From NCBI GenBank assembly GCA_963837735.1, contig CAWIOM010000001.1, positions 1 to 64,000 on the forward strand: DNA of 64,000 bases, in the 5' to 3' direction. Source of the DNA: VRUE01 sp963837735 (GTDB lineage: Bacteria; Actinomycetota; Thermoleophilia; Solirubrobacterales; 70-9). A program made the translations under genes and the position numbers. The notes beneath the pieces are model-generated. The model saw only the letters and a list, made by a program, of their open reading frames with translations. It did not search any database and was not told the DNA's origin. Positions 8,001 through 14,581 of this stretch are shown piece by piece; the first letter of the stretch is position 1; every line of letters begins with the position of its first letter.

Positions 8001-8366
8001 GCCCTCGAAGGCGTGGACCCCGTCGGAGAGGATCGCGAAGAACCGATCCATGATCCCCCGCCACTCCTCCGGATCGCAGCTCTCGGCCAGCGCCATCGAG
8101 CCGATCACGTCGGCGAACAGCACCGTCACCTGCTTGCGCTCACCCTCGACCGCGTCGGCGCTGTCGCGGATCTTCTCGGCGAGGCGGTCCGGAACCTTCT
8201 TCCTCCCGGCCTCCAGCGACTCGCCGCAGGCATTGCAGAACCTCTGGCCGGCCGGGTTCGCCGCGTCACAGCCCGGGCAGCGGACCTCGCCGCTCAGCGG
8301 CTCGCCGCAGTCGCCGCAGAACCGTGCCTCCTCGGCGTTGGCGTGCCCGCAGGATGCACAGTCCAT
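5016..8366 (-). CDS. Zinc-ribbon / class III cyclase / AAA ATPase / TPR regulator
   Basis: 1116 aa from ATG 8366. Two zinc ribbons come first (CASCG..CGDC and CPGCD..CNAC, residues 1-50). A class III nucleotide cyclase domain follows (~75-250: LFADVIGS, DKFTGDGIMALFG), then an AAA/STAND ATPase (Walker A GEAGVGKSRL, Walker B-like VFEDLHWLD), and a long helical TPR-like C-terminus. Both metal Asp and the adenine-specifying Lys are present. However, the usual Asn of the TVN motif is Gly (HTVGLAQRM), so catalysis is doubtful. This is a family of large cytoplasmic signal integrators; the ligand is unknown. It lies just outside the integrated segment. Confidence 0.85.
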   Translation of the reverse strand: MDCASCGHANAEEARFCGDCGEPLSGEVRCPGCDAANPAGQRFCNACGESLEAGRKKVPDRLAEKIRDSADAVEGERKQVTVLFADVIGSMALAESCDPEEWRGIMDRFFAILSDGVHAFEGTVDKFTGDGIMALFGAPIAHEDHAQRACFAALRLIDELAEFSAELRRTKSLNFLVRMGLNSGEVVVGGIGENLDMEYTAVGHTVGLAQRMEQLAEPGKAYLTEHTASLVEGYLALSGLGEFEVKGSSRPLQVYELTGIGAARGRLDISAARGFSRFVGRDDEMAVLESAFEQAKGGEAQIIGVVGEAGVGKSRLCHEFIQRWRTRGVPVYHTTGQAHTRSVPLMPVMHLMRSYFDITDQDSAQKARERIAGKLLLLDETLIEELPLIFDFLAVSDPERPAPNMDAEARHRHLLGVVKRLIRAQSADEPGINVFEDLHWLDPASEVFLANHVDAVQGTRSLTIVNFRPEYRASWTSKPYYGQVALVPLGPEAIAEMIRDQLGSDPSLADLPAILSERTGGNPFFVEEVMRSLVEGGNLEGERGSFRLVRPVEGAVVPASVQVILSARIDRLEPVAKRVLQAASAIGKEFPQPVLASVVELGPGELETALRDLIAAGFLYEQELYPEPVFAFKHPLTQEVAYGSQLGERRAADHAAVARAIEAQHPEQLDERAALLAQHWEAAGEALEAARWNARTASWSGTRDPADSLRHWRKVRELADALPESEESAGLGLTARIFILQYGWRIGIEHEEAAEVFAEAEKMASKAGDLFARAILTTVYGGIRGLSEGNFKAMDELGGQSIALAEESGDPALYLMVTGVCYARFMLGEIESAVRVLDRAIELADGDPTVAAGTTTACPLGYTLIFKGGIIAYPGELEGGRALIEQGMKHCRDMGDVETIGWGHMWLFWNAYFSGETDVAFAHAKEALDVAERIGDAFSRTWAWTLYGAAELLQGHWDAAIEALERGMSMSKERSTAVEGNGWRLTWLAEAHLGKGDAERAVELAREALDLVTGIGPDAAEPAALLGLSRVLLAAPRQAEPEEVEALLARALELAERIRFKTMVPMARVELAELARANGDEEGRERELREAQRLFVEIGATAHAARLEDELPAAAG

Positions 8367-8487
8367 AGCGGACCATGGTAGCCGCGGCGGGGCGATCCCC
8401 CTCGGGGATGTTGGCGATGCTCCCTCGACAGCGTCCGCGGAGGCGAGGGGGTCACGCGCAGCTGGTGGATCGGGGATCATCGGGGCT

Positions 8488-8613
8488 ATGACGCTCGCCA
8501 CGGAGGGATGGACCGCGGTCCTGGGGGGCCTGATCCCGATCGTCGGCCTGGTCGCGGTCGGCTACCTGATCGTCCGCGCCGTGCGCGAAGGCGACGAGGA
8601 CGGGGGCGGCTGA
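8488..8613 (+). CDS. Single-helix small membrane protein
   Basis: 41 aa from ATG 8488. One transmembrane helix (AVLGGLIPIVGLVAVGYLIV) is followed by a short charged tail REGDEDGGG. It is divergent from the cyclase gene (121 bp gap) and 35 bp upstream of the small zinc protein on the same strand. Function unknown; coding potential is supported by a clean hydrophobic core, positive-inside charge and a stop right after the tail. Confidence 0.5.
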   Translation: MTLATEGWTAVLGGLIPIVGLVAVGYLIVRAVREGDEDGGG

Positions 8614-8648
8614 TCCGCCCTTCGGCCGGGGGGGCGCGGTGGTGGTCG

Positions 8649-8906
8649 ATGCGCAGGGCGCAGAACAGAAAGCCCGCGACGTATCGGTGTCCTTTTTGCG
8701 ACCAGTACCTGCCGGCGCTCAGCGAGCATGTCCTGGTCATGCCCGAGGGAGACCCGGGACGCCGGCGGCACGCGCATACGAGCTGCGTGCTCGCCGAGAG
8801 GGAGGCCGGCAGGCTCCCGACGCGCGATGAGTGGCGCCGCGCTCAGCCGGGGCGGCCGCGCCCTTTGGAGAAGCTCACGCGACTGTTCAAGCGATCCGCG
8901 AGCTAG
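8649..8906 (+). CDS. Small Cys/His zinc-binding protein, unknown function
   Basis: 85 aa from ATG 8649; the frame is open further upstream, but that part is shadow of the preceding small gene. The pattern RCPFCDQYLPALSEHVLV, then RRRHAHTSC, supplies two Cys, His and a third Cys suited to one zinc site. The C-terminus is basic (LEKLTRLFKRSAS). I recall similar short proteins in Thermoleophilia but know no function. A nucleic-acid-binding role is possible from charge alone. Confidence 0.6.
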   Translation: MRRAQNRKPATYRCPFCDQYLPALSEHVLVMPEGDPGRRRHAHTSCVLAEREAGRLPTRDEWRRAQPGRPRPLEKLTRLFKRSAS

Positions 8907-8954
8907 GGCTCGGGGTCAGTCGGAGAGAACGAAGACGCCGATAAGGACATTTTC

Positions 8955-9075
8955 GTGCAGAGGTCGATCGTTCGGCTCTGCACCGGGCCTCGCCACGACT
9001 CAGGTTGTCCTGAGCAAACGGGACACGTTGATAGCCTTCGGTCCCGGAAGGCGGTGACTTGATGTCTAGGTCCCA
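8955..9075 (+). ncRNA. Hairpin-rich 5' leader before PAS-EAL gene
   Basis: Three stems follow in order. GTGCAGAG (8955-8962) pairs with CTCTGCAC (8976-8983). CTCAGG (8999-9004) pairs with CCTGAG (9009-9014) around TTGT. A long arm closes with GGGAC (9020-9024)/GTCCC (9070-9074) and contains GCCTTC (9034-9039)/GAAGGC (9047-9052), leaving internal loops. The stretch between the 8906 stop and the EAL gene has no plausible ORF. A c-di-GMP-sensing element would fit the downstream gene, but the GEMM-I and GEMM-II conserved bases are not recognisable, so no class is assigned. Confidence 0.4.
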
Positions 9076-9126
9076 TGGCGTTTCTTTGCGGTGCGGGTTT
9101 ATCTCCTCCGGGGTCCCGGCTGCCCG

Positions 9127-11355
9127 ATGAAGCCCGAGCATCCGCCGCTCTCGATTCCGCACCGCAGCATGGAGGAGCTGGCGCTGGCGGCGTGGGAGGC
9201 GATCCCGAACGCGAGCTCTCTGGTCTTCGACACGGAGTTCCGATACGTCGTCGCCCGCGGCTCGGCTTTGGGACTGCACGGGTTCACGGCAGCGAATCTG
9301 GAGGGTGAGCTTGCCGAGGCGGCCCTATCCCCGGAGCGGTGGGCGCTCTATGAGCCGCTGTATCGGGGGGCGCTGGAAGGCGAGACGCGCTCGATCGAGG
9401 TCACGTCCACCGATGAGGGCCACTGGTGCCGGGTCCAGGTCGGTCCACTGCGGGGCGACGGGGGAACCATCGTCGGCGGCGTTTCGCTGGCGATCGACAC
9501 CACGGATCTCAAACGCAGCGAAGAGAGCTACAGCCGCCTGCTCGACTCCTCCCCGATCGCGATGATCATCGCCGACGAGGAGGGAATCATCCGCAACGCC
9601 AACACCGAGTGTCAGCGGCTGTTCGGGTATTCGCGCGAGGACCTGATCGGGTCTCCGGTCGAGATGCTCGTCCCGGAGCGCTTCCAGGAGAGACACCGCA
9701 AGGACCGGGCCGCCTTCGTTCATACGGAGGGCGCTCGGCGAATGGGCTCTGAAACTGAGATTTGGGGGCGCCACAGGGACGGCAGCGAGTTCCCGGTCGA
9801 CATCAGCCTGAGCTCGCTCGAGACCGACGACGGCGTGATCGCCACCGCGGTGATCCGGGACCTGCGATCCGAGCAGAAGCTGGCTGACTCTGTGGGCCTT
9901 CTGGAAGCGCTTCAATCAAGCGCGCCGGTCGGCATGGTCTTCATCGACCGCGACTTTCGTATCCGGCGCATCAACGAGACGCTCGCCGCCTTCGGCGGCA
10001 CTCCGGTCGAGGATCAGATCGGGCGCCCGGTTGCGGAGCTGGTGCCCGAGATCTGGCCCCAGCTCGAGCCGGCCTATCGAGAGGTCCTGGAGACAGGGGA
10101 GGCGCTGCTGAACCAGGACGTCAGGCTCAACCTGCCGAACGCTCCGAGGCAGAACATGGTCTTTCTGACGAACTATTACCCGGTCCGCCTCGCCGGGGAG
10201 ACGATCGGCATCGGGGCGGTCTCGGTCGACGTCACCGAGGCGCGTCAGGCATCTGAATTCCAGGAGGCCGTCATGGACAACATGGCGGAGGGGGTCTACA
10301 CCCAGGACGGCGAGGGCCTCCTGACCTATATGAACGCGTCGGCGATGACAATGCTCGGGTACTCCCAGGACGAGCTGGTGGGGAGGCCGATGCACGAGGC
10401 AATCCACTTCCAGCACGCCGACGGCTCCGAGTTCCCGGCCGAGGATTGCGAGATTCTTCAGCTCGAGGGGGGAACGCTCCGCGTATCCGAGGACGCGTTC
10501 ACGACGAAGGACGGTGAGATCTTTCCGACCGCCTACTCGGCTGCTTCGATGCGGGTCGGCATGGACGAGAACGGTCTGGTCGTCGTCTTCCGAGACACCT
10601 CCTCCGAGCAGGAAGAGAAGCAGCGCAAACGGCGCGAGCTCGAGAGCCTGGCCTGGGTGGGGCGGGTCCGCGATGCGATCGATGAGGACAGGCTCGTCCT
10701 CTACTCCCAGCCGATCGTCCCGCTCGGCGACGGCGCTCCCCGCGAGGAGCTGCTGTTGCGGATGCTCGGACACGAGGGGGAGCTGATCGCGCCGGGGATA
10801 TTCCTGCCGGCGGCCGAGAAACACGGGCTGATCGGCGAGATCGATCGTTGGGTGCTCTCGCAGGCGATCCAACTTGCCCGCGATGGACGTCACGTCGACG
10901 CCAACCTCTCGGGAGCCTCGGTCTCCAACGTCGACCTCCTATCGGAGATCGATCGACAAATCGGGGAGTCGGGCGTCGACCCATCGCTGCTCGGGTTCGA
11001 GATCACGGAGACGGCCCTGATGCACAACCCCGCCGTCGGCAAGAGATTTGCTCAGCGGCTGGTCGACCTCGGATGCAGCCTCTCCCTGGACGACTTCGGC
11101 ACGGGCTTCGGAGGCCTGACCTATCTCAAGGAACTGCCCTTCACCTTCATCAAGATCGACATCGAGTTCATCCGCGACCTGCCGACAAGCGAAGCGAACC
11201 AACACGTCGTCAAAGGCATCGTCAATCTCGCCCAGGGCTTCGGACAGCTGACGATCGCCGAGGGCGTCGAGGACGCCGAGACCCTGCAGTTGCTGCGCGA
11301 GCTGCATGTCGATTTCGCTCAGGGCTACTTCACCGGACGGCCCGAGCCCGCATAG
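9127..11355 (+). CDS. PAS-PAS-PAS-PAS-EAL cyclic-di-GMP phosphodiesterase
   Basis: 742 aa from ATG 9127; an in-frame GTG at 9091 is an alternative. Four PAS-like sensor repeats fill roughly residues 15-510 (e.g. AMIIADEEGIIRNANTECQR; GMVFIDRDFRIRRINETL; GVYTQDGEGLLTYMN). The C-terminal EAL domain has EELLLRM, NLSGAS, EITETAL, DDFGTGFGGL, FIKID and AEGVED, so the metal- and base-contacting residues look intact. No GGDEF domain and no membrane segments, so a soluble c-di-GMP hydrolase controlled by small ligands or redox is likely. A structured leader precedes it. It ends 10 bp from the convergent MFS gene. Confidence 0.88.
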   Translation: MKPEHPPLSIPHRSMEELALAAWEAIPNASSLVFDTEFRYVVARGSALGLHGFTAANLEGELAEAALSPERWALYEPLYRGALEGETRSIEVTSTDEGHWCRVQVGPLRGDGGTIVGGVSLAIDTTDLKRSEESYSRLLDSSPIAMIIADEEGIIRNANTECQRLFGYSREDLIGSPVEMLVPERFQERHRKDRAAFVHTEGARRMGSETEIWGRHRDGSEFPVDISLSSLETDDGVIATAVIRDLRSEQKLADSVGLLEALQSSAPVGMVFIDRDFRIRRINETLAAFGGTPVEDQIGRPVAELVPEIWPQLEPAYREVLETGEALLNQDVRLNLPNAPRQNMVFLTNYYPVRLAGETIGIGAVSVDVTEARQASEFQEAVMDNMAEGVYTQDGEGLLTYMNASAMTMLGYSQDELVGRPMHEAIHFQHADGSEFPAEDCEILQLEGGTLRVSEDAFTTKDGEIFPTAYSAASMRVGMDENGLVVVFRDTSSEQEEKQRKRRELESLAWVGRVRDAIDEDRLVLYSQPIVPLGDGAPREELLLRMLGHEGELIAPGIFLPAAEKHGLIGEIDRWVLSQAIQLARDGRHVDANLSGASVSNVDLLSEIDRQIGESGVDPSLLGFEITETALMHNPAVGKRFAQRLVDLGCSLSLDDFGTGFGGLTYLKELPFTFIKIDIEFIRDLPTSEANQHVVKGIVNLAQGFGQLTIAEGVEDAETLQLLRELHVDFAQGYFTGRPEPA

Positions 11356-11365
11356 GCCCGGGCGG

Positions 11366-13033
11366 CTAATGCGGGCTCGGTGGCTCCCAGCGCTCGCCGA
11401 TCACGGTTCGCGCCCGCTGGTGAGCGCGCCGGTGCCCGGTCACGGCGAGCAGAAACTGGCCCGCGTCGAGGGCGAGCAGGCGGGTGGGCTCGGTGGTCCG
11501 GACCGTCGCCGTCCGCGGCACGTCGTGGAGCAGGGCGATCTCGCCGAAGGACTCCCCCGGGCCCTCCCTGCGGCGCCAGACTCCGTCTTCGAAGACCTCG
11601 ACCTCGCCCCTGTCGATCAGGTAGAAGCGGTCCCCCGTCTCGCCCTGGACGATCACGTCGCGGCCGGCCGGCACGTCGAGCGGCGCAAGGTCGTGGCTGA
11701 GGCGCTCGAGGGTCGCGATCGGCAGGGGGGCGAAGATCGGATTGCCCCGCAGCAGGCGATACGGGCCCTCGGCGACCGGGGCGCCGACCTCGTGGGCCCG
11801 CAGCCTGGCCCAGCAGATGCCGACGAACACGGGCATCAGCGCGCCGAGCACCGCCAGGGCGCCACGGACGCCCAGCGCTTCGACGAAGACGATGGCGCCG
11901 AGCGAGCCGAGCGCCATGGCGGCCTGGTGCCCGGCCTCGAGCGAGGCGATCATCCGCCCGAGCGTCTCGTCTGACCCGAGGCGCTGCATCAGGGTCTTGG
12001 CCCCGACCTCGACGAAGACGAAGCCGATCCCGATGCCGAACCAGCCGACGTAGGCGAAGGCCGGCTCGGGACTGATCGCCGGCACCATCGTCGCCGCCCC
12101 GAGCAGGAGGCTTCCCCTGGCGATCGCGACCACCAGCCGGCCGCGATCCAACAGCAACCGCAGGGACATCGCCCCGACGATTGCCCCGACCCCCCACGCC
12201 GCGTTGAGGAAGCCGACGCTCCCCTGGCCGAGGCCGAGCAGGTCCAGGGCGACGAGGACCACGAGGACGGCGGCAAACCCCTGGAAGAGAAAGAGCAGGA
12301 CAAGGGTCGCGGAGGCAAGGCGCAGGGCAGGATGCTCGACCAGCGTCCGCAGCCCGACCGTGACTTCACGGACCGCCCCCGCCAGCTCCTCGTCCTCGTA
12401 TTCCGGCCTGCTGTCCCGCCGCACGCCGAGGACGAGGACGACGACGATCAGCGTCGAGGCGGCGGCGACTCCGAAGACGAAGCCGGGCGACGCGACACCC
12501 AGCAGGACGCCGGCGACGAGAGCGGCGAGAAGCGAGCCGGCGTACTCCATCGCGCTGTGGCTGACGTTGCTCGCCGAGAGCTGCTGCGGGGTCTCCGCCA
12601 GGCTCGGGGTCAGCGCCGCGTGGGCGGGCCCGTAGCCGCACACGGAGACCGCGAACAGCGCCGGAAAGGCGAACACGACCCAGGTCGGGGAACCGAGCGC
12701 CGCGGCGACCGTGGCCCCGCCGAGCACGCAGGCGCTCACCGCGCTGCTGCCCAGCATGATCGAGCGACGCGGAAAGCGATCGATCAGCAGGCCGACGAAC
12801 GGGGAAGCCAGCGCGCCCGGGAGAAAGCGGATGAGGGCGACGATTCCGACGCCCGCCGCTCCGCTCGCCTCGAACCCGTACACGCCCAGGGCGATCGTGA
12901 AGCAGGCGCTGGCGAACGCCATGCAGACCGTCGCGATGCCGAGCAGCCCCAGGTCCCTGTTGGAGAAATCGATCACCAGGGCGCCGGCGCTCGTCCTCAG
13001 GCCGCTCGAAACCCGATCGATCACAGGCGGCAA
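11366..13033 (-). CDS. MFS transporter with C-terminal cyclic-nucleotide-binding domain
   Basis: 555 aa. An MFS core of about 12 helices (residues ~25-415; RFLPGALASPFVGLLIDRFPRR is the typical loop 2-3) is fused to a CNB domain (~420-545: VIVQGETGDRFYLIDRGEVE, then GPGESFGEIALLHDVPRTAT, the phosphate-binding cassette with Gly-Glu-Ile-Ala and Arg). The fusion suggests efflux gated by cAMP or cGMP. Two cyclase-domain proteins are encoded in this window (5-8 kb and 49-50 kb), but none adjacent. Substrate unknown. Confidence 0.85.
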   Translation of the reverse strand: MPPVIDRVSSGLRTSAGALVIDFSNRDLGLLGIATVCMAFASACFTIALGVYGFEASGAAGVGIVALIRFLPGALASPFVGLLIDRFPRRSIMLGSSAVSACVLGGATVAAALGSPTWVVFAFPALFAVSVCGYGPAHAALTPSLAETPQQLSASNVSHSAMEYAGSLLAALVAGVLLGVASPGFVFGVAAASTLIVVVLVLGVRRDSRPEYEDEELAGAVREVTVGLRTLVEHPALRLASATLVLLFLFQGFAAVLVVLVALDLLGLGQGSVGFLNAAWGVGAIVGAMSLRLLLDRGRLVVAIARGSLLLGAATMVPAISPEPAFAYVGWFGIGIGFVFVEVGAKTLMQRLGSDETLGRMIASLEAGHQAAMALGSLGAIVFVEALGVRGALAVLGALMPVFVGICWARLRAHEVGAPVAEGPYRLLRGNPIFAPLPIATLERLSHDLAPLDVPAGRDVIVQGETGDRFYLIDRGEVEVFEDGVWRRREGPGESFGEIALLHDVPRTATVRTTEPTRLLALDAGQFLLAVTGHRRAHQRARTVIGERWEPPSPH

Positions 13034-13052
13034 GGTAGCGTTTGGCCGCTGC

Positions 13053-14581
13053 TCAGCGGCGCCGCAGCGCGTGTTGGGCCCGGCGCAGGGGCGCCGACAG
13101 GCGCCAGGAGCGCGATCCGACCACCTCGGCGAGGGCCTCGCGCGCTTCCGCGGCGCGTATCTCCGCCTCGAGCGGAGACTCGCCGGCCAGTCGCTCCAGC
13201 TCCTCCCTCTCGGTCTGCAGTTCGGCCAGCTGCACGCGCAGCTCCGCCGGTTCCGCAGCGCTCTCGCGGGCTCGCTCCGCCAGCTCCGCGGCGCGGTCGC
13301 TGAGAGCGGTTGCCGCGGCGCCCCCGAGCCGGGCGAGAAGCTCCGCCTCGGCGGCGAGGCGAGTGAGGCGAAGACGGCCCGCGGCGGCCGCGAGACGCTC
13401 GCGGAACAGCGCCGCCCGCTCCCGGTCGAGAACCGTCGCGGCGAGCTCGGCGGCGGCGGCCGCCGGATCGGCGCCCGCCTGCGTCGCGAAGGCGGCCGGC
13501 AGTTCGAAGTGCTCGGCGAGGCCGGCCGCCTTCTGCGAGTAGTAGGGGTTGTCGCCGATCAGCACCGCAGGGACGGTCAGCATCAGCGACGTGAGGGCGA
13601 CGTGGTAGGAGCAGCTCAGGGTGAGGTCGGCCTCGCCAAGGCGCGGCGCGACATCGGCCAGGGCCGCGGGGCGCAGGACCAGCGGCTCGACGACCTCGAC
13701 CCCGACCGCGGCACAGGCTGCGCTCAAACGCTCGACCCCGGGGCGCTCGTCGATGCGCGCGTCCAGGTAGGCGATCAGCGGCTGGGCGACGACCTGGCGG
13801 CCGCCGAGCCGGCCGAGCTCGGCGAGGAAACCGGCCTGGAAGTCGAGCACCTTCTGCGGCCGGTCGCTGACCCAATCGTGCTCGGCGAAGTGGAGGTTGA
13901 CGTGAAGCGGCCCGTCGGCGGCGGCCGCGGTGCCCTCCGCGGCCGGCAGCTGCGCGATCAGGCCGACGGCGTCGTCGCCGGTCTCGGTCACGGGGGCGTT
14001 CGAGTCGAGCTGAGCCAGCGCCCGGCCGGAGCCGCCGTCGCGGACGCCGAGGAGCTCGAAGCGGCGCAGGGCCGCGGCATCCTCCTCGCCGACCTCCGAG
14101 ATCCAGCCGGGGTCGGCCTGCAGGCCCGAGGAGACGCGGCAGGTCCGGCTCGGCGCCACCCGCCTCCAACAGGGCCTCCGCCGAGCGCGAGCATCGCCAG
14201 CTTGCGCTCGCCCCATGAGCGGTTGAGATAGCCGCCGCCGTAGAGGTAGCAGGCGCCGAAGGCGAGTTCCGAGGGCGCCGCGACGGGATGCAGCCCGTCG
14301 TCAAGCTCGCCGTCCGGATCGAAGTAGAGGGGCATGACCGCGCGGCTCGCCCAGTGCTCGGTCAGGGCAAGGTGGCCCTCTCGGAACTGCCGCTCCAGCA
14401 CCGCGGCCACCGCCACGCCCGGCGCGAGCCGTTCGACGACGTCGAGAGTCGCCTCGAGCTGGGCGATGTCACCGTAATTGCCGGAGCCGTCATAGCCGCC
14501 GACGAGAATGGCCACAGCTCGAGCGCCGACGAGCGCCCGGACGGTCGTTGGATCGGCGCAGAGGGTCGACCCAACGCTCAC
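13053..14581 (-). CDS. Polysaccharide pyruvyl transferase family protein (one frameshift)
   Basis: The N-terminal part (14581 to ~14170) reads AVAILVGGYDGSGNYGDIAQ, YLYGGGYLN and MLALGGGPV. After one missing base it continues with ISEVGEEDAAAL, LLGVRDGGSG, LTLSCSYHVALTSLM, VPAVLIGDNPYYSQKA and a coiled-coil tail to 13053. GGYxxxNxGD, the SVRD-like box and the SxRxH-like box (here SCSYHVAL) fit the CsaB/WcaK pyruvyl transferase family that adds pyruvate ketals to surface polymers. The GTG start overlaps the previous gene's stop by 4 bp (GTGA), so it is translationally coupled to the PP-loop/glycosyltransferase gene. Read as intact apart from a probable sequence error. Confidence 0.7.

Noticed and set aside
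4935..8381. A 1148-codon open frame on the plus strand
   Set aside because: It lies antisense to the cyclase/AAA/TPR gene, has no domain motifs and is an artefact of high GC at the third position.
8955..9075. A classic c-di-GMP (GEMM) riboswitch
   Set aside because: The stems are clear but the conserved GEMM bases and tetraloop-receptor elements cannot be found; kept as an unclassified structured leader.
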